Positions 42,934-51,888 of a DNA stretch of 64,000 bases are shown here, in pieces. A program made the translations under genes and the position numbers. A model generated the notes under the pieces. It was not told the origin of the DNA. It was given only the letters and a program-made list of their open reading frames with translations, and made no database searches. The stretch is from JAPPHA01 sp964291635 (GTDB lineage Bacteria > Pseudomonadota > Alphaproteobacteria > Rhodobacterales > Rhodobacteraceae), in assembly GCA_964291635.2 (NCBI GenBank), contig OZ219893.1, forward strand, positions 1 to 64,000, written 5' to 3'. Within the stretch, counting starts at the first letter, position 1, and each line of letters begins with the position of its first letter.

Positions 42934-43010
42934 TGGTAGCGGAGGAGGGACTTGAACCCCCGACACGCGGATTATGATTCCGCTGCTCTAACCAACTGAG
43001 CTACTCCGCC
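42934..43010 (-). tRNA. tRNA-Met (anticodon CAT, elongator type)
   Basis: The minus strand gives a full cloverleaf: acceptor GGCGGAG paired with CTCCGCT (one G-T), D-arm AGCTCAGTTGGTTAGAGC, anticodon stem GCGGA/TCCGC with loop ATCATAA (anticodon CAT), T-arm GGGGGTTCAAGTCCCTC, encoded CCA at 42936-42934. The first pair is G-T rather than the C-A mismatch of initiators, so it is elongator Met; a tRNA-Ile with modified CAT is less likely. Confidence 0.95.
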
Positions 43011-43251
43011 ACAGGCGTGTGACTAGGTGACAACAAGAATTCCGTCAAGGCTGAGTCGCATCGGAGTGACAGAAGCAAGCAGGCAACTGCCGAAGTGCAG
43101 GCGGAGCCTCGCGGGCGACAAGTTCGACACAAATCATTTCCGGTTCGCGTCTGGCGCCAATCCGAGAAATCCATTGGCAAATCCCGTGGCCTGTCGCTAT
43201 GGACTGCCAAGTCATTCAGGGCTGCAGCGGCTCAAGAGGTTGGATTGGTTT

Positions 43252-43689
43252 ATGCGGTTACTTGTCCAGAGGGTTGCGTCGGCGGAAGTCAGGGTGGACG
43301 GCGCGGTCGCAGGGCAGATTTCCGGGGGTCTGCTCGGGTTCTTCTGTTCAATGTCAGGCGATCGGGATGAACAGGTTGGCAAACTCGCGCGGAAATTTGT
43401 CAATCTGAGGGTATTTCGCGACGACTCCGGGCGTATGAATCGATCACTGTTACAGATTGGTGGAGAGGCCTTGATTGTCAGCCAATTCACCCTGGCGGCA
43501 GATACGTCGCGGGGAAACCGTCCGGGGTTTTCCGGGGCTGCCTCGCCAGACGTTGGCGAAAGGCAGTACGAAGATTTCTGCGATGCCGTGCGAAATCTCG
43601 GTGTTGGCGTGGAAACCGGGATTTTCGGTGCCGAGATGGAGGTCATGCTCACGAATGATGGCCCTGTCACGATCCTGCTCGAATGCTAG
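43252..43689 (+). CDS. dtd: D-aminoacyl-tRNA deacylase
   Basis: 145 residues, standard length. It begins MRLLVQRVASAEVRVDG and contains the catalytic SQFTLAAD and the Gly-cisPro element NDGPVTILLEC at the very end, which reject L-aminoacyl-tRNA. It removes D-amino acids or glycine mis-attached to tRNA in the cytoplasm. GAGG lies 12-15 bases before the ATG, a rather long spacing. A housekeeping gene; with the tRNA it marks a stable stretch between accessory regions. Confidence 0.95.
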   Translation: MRLLVQRVASAEVRVDGAVAGQISGGLLGFFCSMSGDRDEQVGKLARKFVNLRVFRDDSGRMNRSLLQIGGEALIVSQFTLAADTSRGNRPGFSGAASPDVGERQYEDFCDAVRNLGVGVETGIFGAEMEVMLTNDGPVTILLEC

Positions 43690-43797
43690 GCAATCTGGCC
43701 TCGAATCCGGCACGAAACGGCTGGACCGGATCGGATGAAATCACACTTCGGCAGCAGAATGGCACATTGCCGGGCTCAACCTGGAAAGGACTGACAG

Positions 43798-44763
43798 ATG
43801 GAATCGCGGAGAAGTGACGAAGCCATCACCCGGGAAGGATTTCGGGGCCATACAAGCGAAGCAACCTATTCGGGGGTCGTCAGCTTCCTGCGGCGAACGT
43901 ATTCAAAGAAACTTGAGCACGTCGACCTCGCCGTTGCCGGGGTGCCGTTTGACTGCGCAACCAGCAATCGACCCGGGACGCGTTTCGGCCCGCGGGCAAT
44001 ACGCGAGGCCTCGGTGCTCCAGGGATACGATGCGCCGTACGGTTGGGACGTCGATCCCCTGACGGAGTTGAATATCGCCGATTGCGGCGACTTCGGGTTC
44101 GACTATGCCAGGATCAGCGAATTCCCGCGTCAGCTCACCGACTTCATTGCCGACATTATCAAGACAGATACGACGGTTCTTGTCCTTGGAGGCGATCACT
44201 ACATCACCTATCCGATACTCAGGGCTCATGCAGAGGCCTTTGGTCCGTTGGCGCTGCTGCAATTCGATGCACACTCCGATACCTGGCCGGACTCGAACCC
44301 GGAACGGATCGATCACGGAACGATGTTCTACCATGCGGTTCATCAAGGCCTCGTGAAGCCCGAACTCTCGGTTCAGGTCGGTATCAGGACGAGCAATTCG
44401 GACACGCTCGGCGTCAATATTCTTGATGCGCGATGGGTGCATCGCAACGGACCCGAACAGACGGCCAGGCGGATTCGTGAGATCATCGGCGATCATCCGG
44501 TCTATTTGACCTTTGACATTGACGCGCTGGACCCCGCTTTCGCGCCGGGGACGGGAACTCCGGTATGGGGTGGCCTGACGTCTGCCCAGGCATCGGTGAT
44601 CTTGAGGGACTTAGCGGGAATAAACCTGGTCGGCATGGATGTCGTCGAGGTCTCGCCCCAGTACGACGTCTCCGGAGCAACGGCCGTGGCGGGCGCGCAT
44701 GTCGCAACCGACCTGATCTGCTTGTGGGCGACGGGAAAGAAAACGAACGGCGAGAACGGTTGA
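43798..44763 (+). CDS. agmatinase/ureohydrolase-family enzyme
   Basis: 321 residues with all binuclear manganese motifs: GGDHYIT (131-137), FDAHSDTW (156-163) and TFDIDALDPA (about 240-250). It hydrolyses a guanidino compound to urea plus an amine; agmatine, guanidinobutyrate and guanidinopropionate are the usual choices. AAAGGA precedes the start. It leads a plus-strand series with an alcohol dehydrogenase, an enolase-superfamily enzyme and an amidase, which suggests nitrogen compound breakdown. Confidence 0.92.
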   Translation: MESRRSDEAITREGFRGHTSEATYSGVVSFLRRTYSKKLEHVDLAVAGVPFDCATSNRPGTRFGPRAIREASVLQGYDAPYGWDVDPLTELNIADCGDFGFDYARISEFPRQLTDFIADIIKTDTTVLVLGGDHYITYPILRAHAEAFGPLALLQFDAHSDTWPDSNPERIDHGTMFYHAVHQGLVKPELSVQVGIRTSNSDTLGVNILDARWVHRNGPEQTARRIREIIGDHPVYLTFDIDALDPAFAPGTGTPVWGGLTSAQASVILRDLAGINLVGMDVVEVSPQYDVSGATAVAGAHVATDLICLWATGKKTNGENG

Positions 44764-44813
44764 ACCGGGCGCATCGAATCGACGGAACCGAAAGTCGTGA
44801 AAGGAAACACGGT

Positions 44814-45914
44814 ATGAAGGCAGCAGTTTGTCGGGAATTCGGAAAACCCCTGGAGATCATTGACGTTGACCTTCGACCACCGGGTCCCGGCGAAGTTGAG
44901 GTCAACATCGCCGCATGCGCGATCTGCCATACTGACATTCACTACATGGATGGAGCATGGGGCGGAGAGTTGCCGGCGATTTATGGCCACGAAGCGGCCG
45001 GAAACATCAAGGCGTTCGGTCCCGGAGTTTCGGGGTTTGCTGTTGGCGACCCTGTACTCGTTACGCTGATCCGCGCGTGCGGATCATGCCGGTCCTGCTG
45101 CGACGGGAACCCGGTCACCTGCGAGACTCCGTTCGACCGGGTGAAAGCCAGCCCTTTGCGGATGCATGACGGCGACCGTACCCCGATCGAACAGGGTGTC
45201 AGCACGGCGGCCTTCGCGGAACGGGTGGTTGTCGATCAAAGCCAGATCCAGAAGATCCCTTCCGACATCGAGATGGACGTGGCCTGCCTGCTGTCGTGCG
45301 GAGTCATTACCGGATTCGGGGCCGCGGCAAATACTGCAAGGGTTAGGCCGGGCAGCAATGTCGTCGTCATCGGTGCCGGCGGGGTCGGGTTGAACTGTAT
45401 CCAGGGCGCAAGAGTGGCCGGCGCGGCACGGGTGATCGCAGTCGATGTCATCCCGGAAAAACTCCAGGGCGCACGGGAGTTCGGTGCGACCGACACGGTC
45501 CTTGCCGATAATCGCAACGCGCATCGCGAGGCCAGGCGGCTGGCCGGCGGAAAGGGCGCGGACTATGTCTTCGTGACGGTCGGGGCAGGCGGCGTATATG
45601 AACAGGCTCCGAAATACCTGGGAACCCGGGGCGAACTGGTCGCGGTGGGGATGCCGGCATCGGAAGACATGGCCAAGTGGTCTCCGCTGATCTTTGCCTT
45701 CCTCGGACAGAGCATCCGGGGATCGCGCATGGGTGACGCGGTTCTGTCGCGTGACATTCCCTGGCTTGTCGACCTGTACAGGCAAGGCAGGGTCAAGCTC
45801 GACGAGTTGGTCTCGAAACGCTATCCGCTCGAGCGGATCAATGATGCGATCGCCGATACACGTACAGGAGCGGCGCGCCGGAACGTCGTCGTCTTCGGCG
45901 CGCAAGAGCGATGA
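44814..45914 (+). CDS. zinc-dependent alcohol dehydrogenase (MDR family, class III-like)
   Basis: 366 residues from the ATG at 44814 (AAAGGAAA upstream). Catalytic zinc ligands in ACAICHTD and YGHEAAG, the four structural-zinc cysteines in ACGSCRSCCDGNPVTC, and the Rossmann motif VVVIGAGGVGLNCIQGARVA. It oxidises an alcohol to an aldehyde or ketone with NAD. The stop overlaps the next start (ATGA). The substrate is probably the alcohol handled by this small operon; nothing narrows it further. Confidence 0.93.
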   Translation: MKAAVCREFGKPLEIIDVDLRPPGPGEVEVNIAACAICHTDIHYMDGAWGGELPAIYGHEAAGNIKAFGPGVSGFAVGDPVLVTLIRACGSCRSCCDGNPVTCETPFDRVKASPLRMHDGDRTPIEQGVSTAAFAERVVVDQSQIQKIPSDIEMDVACLLSCGVITGFGAAANTARVRPGSNVVVIGAGGVGLNCIQGARVAGAARVIAVDVIPEKLQGAREFGATDTVLADNRNAHREARRLAGGKGADYVFVTVGAGGVYEQAPKYLGTRGELVAVGMPASEDMAKWSPLIFAFLGQSIRGSRMGDAVLSRDIPWLVDLYRQGRVKLDELVSKRYPLERINDAIADTRTGAARRNVVVFGAQER

Positions 45915-47146
45915 AGCTCGCCGATCTGGAAATCTTCACGGTCGAAAACCCGCCACCAGGATGGGGTGGACGGTACTTCATCTTCGTCAAGGTCACCACG
46001 GCCTGCGGCATCGTCGGTATCGGCGAAGTCTATGCCGCTGCCGTCGGTCCGGCCGCAATGGAATCCGTGATCCGGGATGTCTTCGAACGGCATATGGAGG
46101 GTGAATCTCCAGCGAACATCGAATTGATGTTTCGCCGGGCCTATTCCTCGGGATTTACCCAGCGCCCCGATCCTACGGTCATCGGAGCATTTTCGGGGCT
46201 CGAGATGGCGTGTTGGGACATCCGGGGGAAAGCCCTCGATCAGCCGGTCCATGCCTTGATCGGAGGCAGGATCAATGATCGCGTCCGATCGTACACGTAC
46301 CTTTATCCGCTTCCCCACCATGATCTGAATGATTTCTGGGCGAACGCGGAAATGGCGGCTGAATGCGCCAGCGAAATGGTCGACCTCGGGTTTACCGCGG
46401 TGAAATTCGATCCGGCAGGTCCCTATACCATCCGCGGAGGCCACCAGCCTTCCATGTACGATATTGAACTTTCTGCCCGTTTCTGCGGGCAGATCCGTGC
46501 TGCCGTCGGATCCCGGGCGGATCTCCTTTTCGGGACACACGGGCAATTCACGACGTCAGGTGCCATTCGTCTGGGCAGGCGCCTGGAGGCGTTCGATCCA
46601 CTCTGGTTCGAAGAGCCCGTTCCTCCGGATAATCCGGATGAGTTCGCAAGGGTCGCGGCCGCAATCCGGATCCCGATTGCGACCGGCGAACGACTGACGA
46701 CAAAGTCGGAATTCGCGGCAGTCCTCAAGACAGGTGGTGCTTCGATCGTACAGCCGGCCCTGGGCCGTGCCGGCGGAATCCTGGAGGCGAAGAAGATCGC
46801 GGCAATCGCCGAGGTCTTCAACGCCCAGGTCGCCCCTCATCTTTATGCCGGCCCGGTCGAATGGGCAGCAAACGTACAGCTCGCCGCGTCCATTCCAAAT
46901 CTCCTGATGGTTGAGACCATCCAGACCGGAGGAGAATTTCATCGCCGCCTGATTGGTGACACCTTGCGGTGGGACAGCGGGTTCATCCGGTTGCCGGAAG
47001 GGCCGGGGTTGGGAATCGAATTTGATGAGGCGCTCGCGCGCGACCGCCCCTACAAAGGCACGAACCTGCACCTGGAAATGCAGGAGGCACCGTGCAATTT
47101 CGATCGCCCGAACGCGTTTACGGGTGGTGCACCGCCGCGCCGGTGA
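45911..47146 (+). CDS. enolase-superfamily enzyme, mannonate/galactonate dehydratase-like group
   Basis: 411 residues. Instead of Lys-x-Lys it has a single Lys165 in AVKFDPAGPY. The first metal ligand region reads FGTHGQFT (His210), followed by Glu234 (WFEEPV), Glu260 (ATGERL) and His310 (VAPHLY). This pattern is closer to the RspA/galactonate/mannonate subgroup than to the other two family members in the window. It probably dehydrates a sugar acid. Coupled to the alcohol dehydrogenase by a 4-base overlap. Confidence 0.88.
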   Translation: MKLADLEIFTVENPPPGWGGRYFIFVKVTTACGIVGIGEVYAAAVGPAAMESVIRDVFERHMEGESPANIELMFRRAYSSGFTQRPDPTVIGAFSGLEMACWDIRGKALDQPVHALIGGRINDRVRSYTYLYPLPHHDLNDFWANAEMAAECASEMVDLGFTAVKFDPAGPYTIRGGHQPSMYDIELSARFCGQIRAAVGSRADLLFGTHGQFTTSGAIRLGRRLEAFDPLWFEEPVPPDNPDEFARVAAAIRIPIATGERLTTKSEFAAVLKTGGASIVQPALGRAGGILEAKKIAAIAEVFNAQVAPHLYAGPVEWAANVQLAASIPNLLMVETIQTGGEFHRRLIGDTLRWDSGFIRLPEGPGLGIEFDEALARDRPYKGTNLHLEMQEAPCNFDRPNAFTGGAPPRR

Positions 47147-47312
47147 AGGCCCGGCGAACGACCGCAGGGAAGGGCCTCCCGGACAATGAAGGTTCATTGC
47201 CTGCCGTGCCGGGGTCCGCGCGCTGTCGCTTTGGGATGCGAATCACCGATCCGGTTACTGCCGGCGAGGCGGGCGAGAACCCGAAACACCGAAGCCAGAC
47301 CGGAGGGCAGGA

Positions 47313-48764
47313 ATGGTTGAGACCGGCAAAGACTTCTGGAAGCTGAGCGCGGTTGAACTCGCGAGCCTGATCCGGGAGCGCAAGGCATCGTGCGCCGAGA
47401 TCATGGAATCGGTTCTCGGGCGCATCGCCGCACATAATGGCGAATTCAATGCCATTGTCCTGGAATGCGGTGAAACGGCGCTTCAGGAAGCCATGAAAAA
47501 GGACCGGGCACTCGACAGCGGCGCCGTTGCAGGGCCCCTTCATGGAGTTCCCGTTACGATCAAGGTCAACGTCGATGTCGCCGGTCAGGCAACGACAAAC
47601 GGATTACCAGCCTGTTCCGAACTGATCGCGTCCGAGCATTCTCCTGTCGTCAACAATCTCCTTGAAGCCGGCGCGATCATTGTCGGTCGGACCAATACCC
47701 CCGAATTTTCGATGCGGTTGACCACCGATAACCCCCTGCACGGGCGAACGATCAATCCATGGGACAGGAACGCGTCGCCAGGGGGTTCGTCCGGAGGGGC
47801 AGCTGTTGCGGCCGTGATGGGTTTCGGTCCGATTCATCACGGGAATGACATCGGGGGCTCATTGCGGGTTCCTTCATTCGCTTGTGGCGTTGCCACTGTA
47901 AAGCCGACCTTTGGGCGTGTCCCTGCCTATGTTCCAAGTTCCATTGGTGAACGCGGGATCCTGGCGCAGCTGATCGCCGTTCAGGGCGTGATCTGCCGGG
48001 AGGTGCGCGACGTGAGAATTGCGACACGGGAGCTTGCCAGAGGTGATCCGCGCGATCCATGGTGGATGCCGGTTCCCTTTGACGGATCCCGACTCGATGA
48101 ACCCATTCCGGTGGCGGTGACTTCCGAAACGTATGGTTACCCCGCACATTCCGATATCATTGATGCGATTGACCGGGCAGCCGGCATTCTTGATGACGCC
48201 GGATACCGGGTCGAGCGCGCGACGACCCCGCCGATGAACGAACCGGCAAGGGCCTGGTTCGATGTGCTCATCAGCGAACTCTCTTGGCACTATGGCCGTT
48301 CGGTCCGGGAGGCGGGCAGCGACACGATCAGGCAGATCTTCAGCAACTACGAGCGAATCGGAAAACCGGTAGACGCCGTGGGTTACCGGCGCCTGATTGG
48401 CGCGCGAACTGCGTTTCTGCGGGACTGGAACCTGTTCCTTGATCGATATCCGCTTGTTCTATGCCCCTTCCTCCTGCGCCCTACCTACCCTTGGGACCGC
48501 GATGCACAAGGATTCGAGGAATTGAAGGACCTCTTTTCATCGGCGCTCTACAGTACCGGGGTCAACTACCTGAGCCTTCCTGCAGGTGTCGTTCCGATCG
48601 GTTTTGCAGGTGAACTGCCGGCCGGAGTTCAAGTCATCGGTAGGCGGTTTCGTGAGGATCTGATCCTTGACGCGATGGAGACGATCGAAAGATCGGTTGG
48701 CGTCCTCTCGCATGAGTTGTGGGCCCGGCAGGGTGGATCGGGTTCATGTGCGGTCGGACCCTAA
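47313..48764 (+). CDS. amidase (amidase-signature family)
   Basis: 483 residues with the Ser-cisSer-Lys triad: Lys84 (VTIKVNVD), Ser159 in ASPGGSSGG and nucleophile Ser183 in NDIGGSLRVPS. Cytoplasmic serine hydrolase that cleaves a carboxamide to acid and ammonia. CCGGAGGGCAGG precedes the ATG. It follows the enolase-superfamily gene by 166 bases in the same direction. The substrate could come from the dipeptide-type ABC transporter encoded on the opposite strand downstream. Confidence 0.92.
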   Translation: MVETGKDFWKLSAVELASLIRERKASCAEIMESVLGRIAAHNGEFNAIVLECGETALQEAMKKDRALDSGAVAGPLHGVPVTIKVNVDVAGQATTNGLPACSELIASEHSPVVNNLLEAGAIIVGRTNTPEFSMRLTTDNPLHGRTINPWDRNASPGGSSGGAAVAAVMGFGPIHHGNDIGGSLRVPSFACGVATVKPTFGRVPAYVPSSIGERGILAQLIAVQGVICREVRDVRIATRELARGDPRDPWWMPVPFDGSRLDEPIPVAVTSETYGYPAHSDIIDAIDRAAGILDDAGYRVERATTPPMNEPARAWFDVLISELSWHYGRSVREAGSDTIRQIFSNYERIGKPVDAVGYRRLIGARTAFLRDWNLFLDRYPLVLCPFLLRPTYPWDRDAQGFEELKDLFSSALYSTGVNYLSLPAGVVPIGFAGELPAGVQVIGRRFREDLILDAMETIERSVGVLSHELWARQGGSGSCAVGP

Positions 48765-49636
48765 TACGGCCTGCGAACGGCCTGCGAAGCTCAACGGGAA
48801 ATTTCAATCTGGCATCGGCGAATTTGCCGAGGTTCACGAAGCTAGTTGATCCGGCGTTGAGGTATGCCGCAAGGTCGAAGGGTGAGGTCCGTCGTACTGC
48901 CCCGTTGGCCATGTTCAAGGCATTCGTCTTGGCGTTCCTGCCCACGGTGGGTGAAAAGCGGACGGAATTCCTGATCAGCGATCGTTTGGGCTGACGAACC
49001 CTCCGTTTCTGCCAACGACGCTTCGGGCTCCTCGCGGACCTCGTCAGCCCGCGCCAGCCGCTGAAAATACGCGAATCAGGCCGTTTTCATCAGCTTTGCA
49101 TTTCCTGGCAGGTTTTTCCCCGTATCAAACCTGCTGCGCTGCAGCCAAGTGACGGCGCGCATGACCTGAACCGGAAATGACTCTGGATTGAACCTTTGCC
49201 TTTTTCAGGGGTGTCTCCGAGGAATCCGGGATTCTGGAAGTCATCATCTCGTATCCGGGCCGAAGATCGCGAATGCAGGCAGGCGTCAGCCGGCCAGACC
49301 CAGGAAAAACACAAGCGATCGGTTCACTCTGACCATGCTGGTGTCATCGAGACGACCAAAGGCTGAGCCGAGTCTGTCTGCCTTCACGGCCATTGGCCTG
49401 TCGATCATGACCTGCGAGGTCGTTCGCAAACCGTTTTTTGCGGAGGGCTCCATAGTCAGACGCAGTAACGGCCAGCGCGTCCCGGTTGCTTTACGAAGTG
49501 CCGGACCAGCCGCGACGGACTGACCCATGTCATCTGGCCTCAGGCTACAATCGAAACATCATCATTTCTATGATGTCAGGATACCAGTCGGTTGTGATCA
49601 CCGTTCCTCACGGCAGTGCAAGGGCGTTGGATCTGG
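48765..49636. other. 872-base spacer, nothing recognised
   Basis: Convergent gap after the amidase. It begins with two direct 11-base units ACGGCCTGCGA (48774-48795). No gene family was recognised; the M48 fragment begins at its right end. Confidence 0.45.
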
Positions 49637-49802
49637 CGGTCGCTGAATTCCAGGTGACCATCGTCAATGACGCGGGGCATGCCATCAGGAGTCGAAAAAA
49701 AAATTGCGGCGGCAATCAGGATGCCGAGACCCCAACGCCAGACGGCAACAGCAGCCATGAAAGAAAACGCGACCACACTGGCCGACCTTTGAAGGAACGT
49801 AA
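49637..49802 (-). pseudogene. fragment of an M48 peptidase gene
   Basis: The minus strand encodes VAFSFMAAVAVWRWGLGILI, AAAIFF and DGMPRVIDDGHLEFSDR. This nearly matches residues 105-149 of the M48 protein encoded at 58595-59641 (VALSFMTAFAVWRWGLGILV and onward). The DNA is also closely similar to 59196-59360. One base is inserted in the run of A residues at 49695. It is a short duplicated piece, not a gene, ending 45 bases from the OppF stop. Confidence 0.85.
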
Positions 49803-49847
49803 TTGGCCACTCGGGGAGATCGACTCTTCCGTCCGGGTCAACCGTAA

Positions 49848-50846
49848 TCAGGCGTTGCCTGCTCCTGCCCGAACATGGCAGGCGGCAAGATGTTCATGTC
49901 CGACACGCTGCAGGGCCGGCACGGTTCTGCTGCACCGGGGCTCGGCGATCGGGCACCGGGTGCGATACCTGCAACCGGACGGGGGATTGAGCGGGCTTGG
50001 TACTTCGCCGACCACCAGTCTTCGCGGTTTCCGGCGGCGGTCCATCGAGGGAACCGACTGCATCAGCATTTCGGTGTAGGGATGCCGCGGTGCTGAGAAG
50101 AGGTCCCGCTTGGGGGCGATCTCGACCAGCTGGCCCAGATACATGACGGCGACCCGGTCACTGATGTGCTCGACCACGGCGAGGTCATGCGAGACGAAGA
50201 GGTAGGCCACTCCGGTCTCGGCACGAAGCCGGGCCATCAGGTTGATGACCTGTGCCTGCACCGAGACATCCAGCGCGGAGACCGGTTCGTCAGCGACAAT
50301 GAGCTCCGGCTCGAGCGCGAGCGCGCGGGCGATCCCGATTCTCTGCCGCTGTCCGCCGGAAAACGCGTCCGGATAGTTTGTTGCGAGTTCCGGACGGAGG
50401 CCCACCTGCCGGAAAAGCGCCGCCACGCGTTTCCGGCGTTCTGAGGACGAAACCCTCCCGTGTTCCCGAAGTGGCTCTCCGACGATCTCGCCTGCGGTCA
50501 TGCGCGGATTGAGCGAGGAATAGGGATCCTGAAACACCATCTGCACCCGGTTGCGGATGGGGCGCAACCTTTCTTCGGACAATTCGGAGATTGTCTGTCC
50601 GCCGAGCCGGATCCGCCCCGCCGTCGGTCGGTGGAGACAGGTGATCAGTTTCGCAATCGTCGATTTGCCGCAGCCGCTCTCGCCAACCAGCCCAAGTGCC
50701 TCCCCGCGATGGATGCGGAAAGACACGTTGTCGACGGCCTGTACCATACCCTGCACCGAACCGAACGCGCCCTGTCGGACGTGGAAGTGCTTGGTCAGCC
50801 CTTCGGCCTCGAGGAGCACTTCGGGACTGCGGTTTGCGTCGTTCAT
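49848..50846 (-). CDS. dipeptide-type ABC transporter ATP-binding protein (OppF-like)
   Basis: 332 residues from the ATG at 50846, overlapping the OppD stop (ATGA). Walker A GESGCGKST, Q-loop VFQDPYSSLNP, signature FSGGQRQRIGIARAL, Walker B LIVADEPVSALD, and the C-terminal oligopeptide-transporter domain with the iron-sulfur-type cysteines SGCRYRTRCPIAEPRCSR. It couples ATP hydrolysis to import together with OppD-like, two permeases and the binding protein in the same operon. It is the last gene of the operon. Confidence 0.95.
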   Translation of the reverse strand: MNDANRSPEVLLEAEGLTKHFHVRQGAFGSVQGMVQAVDNVSFRIHRGEALGLVGESGCGKSTIAKLITCLHRPTAGRIRLGGQTISELSEERLRPIRNRVQMVFQDPYSSLNPRMTAGEIVGEPLREHGRVSSSERRKRVAALFRQVGLRPELATNYPDAFSGGQRQRIGIARALALEPELIVADEPVSALDVSVQAQVINLMARLRAETGVAYLFVSHDLAVVEHISDRVAVMYLGQLVEIAPKRDLFSAPRHPYTEMLMQSVPSMDRRRKPRRLVVGEVPSPLNPPSGCRYRTRCPIAEPRCSRTVPALQRVGHEHLAACHVRAGAGNA

Positions 50847-51880
50847 GCGTCCGCCCCGACAAAGGCGCTCCGAAAACAGGTCGCGCCGTGCCCATCGGCG
50901 ATTTTCTCGAACGTCGGCGCCTCGTTGCGGCACCGGTCGATCGCGTAGCTGCACCGGGGTGCGAACGGGCAGCCGGCGATGGGCCGGTCGAGCAGGGGCA
51001 CGACGCCGGGAATTTCCGAGAGCTGGTGTGCCGTTCCGTCCTCGAGACTCGATCCGAGCCTGGGGACGGCCTGGATGAGCCCGAGAGTATACGGATGCCT
51101 GGGATTGGTCAGCAATTCTTCTACCGGACCCTCTTCCACCTTGCGGCCTGCATACATGACCATCATCCGATCCGCGTACTCGGCGACGACCGCGAGATCG
51201 TGTGTGATCAGGATCATTCCTGCACCGGTCGTCCTCTGGAGGTCGGAAAGGAGGTCAAGGATCTGCGCCTGTATGGTCACGTCGAGCGCAGTGGTCGGTT
51301 CATCGGCGATCAGGAGGCGTGGCGAGCAGGCGAGGGCGATTGCGATCATGACCCGCTGCCGCATGCCGCCGGAAAGCTGGTGCGGGTAGGCATCCAGCCG
51401 CTCTTCCGCGTCAGGGAGCTGGACCTTTTCCAGGAGGTTGCGTGCATGTGCGAGCGCCTTCTGCCGATCCACCCCAAAGTGCCGGGCATGGGCCTCCGCG
51501 ATCTGCCACCCGATCTTCATGGACGGATTGAGCGAGGTCATCGGTTCCTGGAACACGTAGCTTGCCGCCGGACCGCGCAGTTCCTGCAGCCGTTTCTCGG
51601 GCAGCCGAATCAGGTCGACGCCGTCGAAAAGGACCGATCCGCCGGCGATTTGGGCGGGCGGCACGGGGAGAAGCTTGAGGAGGGACAGCGCGGTGACGCT
51701 CTTGCCGCTTCCGGACTCGCCGACGATGGCGAAGGTTTCGCCTTCCTGCACGTCGAACGAGACGCCGTTTACGGCGTGAACGGTCCGCCGGAGCATCTGG
51801 AAGCGCACCGAGAGATCACGCACGCGCAGGAGGGGGCCCGCGGATGCGACGGCATCCGGGCCAGGTGCAAGGTGTTCCAT
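50843..51880 (-). CDS. dipeptide-type ABC transporter ATP-binding protein (OppD-like)
   Basis: 345 residues from the ATG at 51880; a GTG at 51892 overlapping the amidohydrolase stop (GTGA) is an equally reasonable start. Walker A GESGSGKS, VFQEPMTSLNP, signature LSGGMRQRVMIAIAL, Walker B LLIADEPTTALD, and the C-terminal CPFAPRCSYAIDRC cluster. Partner of the OppF-like ATPase. An amidohydrolase gene separates it from the permease genes upstream. Confidence 0.94.
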   Translation of the reverse strand: MEHLAPGPDAVASAGPLLRVRDLSVRFQMLRRTVHAVNGVSFDVQEGETFAIVGESGSGKSVTALSLLKLLPVPPAQIAGGSVLFDGVDLIRLPEKRLQELRGPAASYVFQEPMTSLNPSMKIGWQIAEAHARHFGVDRQKALAHARNLLEKVQLPDAEERLDAYPHQLSGGMRQRVMIAIALACSPRLLIADEPTTALDVTIQAQILDLLSDLQRTTGAGMILITHDLAVVAEYADRMMVMYAGRKVEEGPVEELLTNPRHPYTLGLIQAVPRLGSSLEDGTAHQLSEIPGVVPLLDRPIAGCPFAPRCSYAIDRCRNEAPTFEKIADGHGATCFRSAFVGADA

Positions 51881-51888
51881 TGCCTCCG

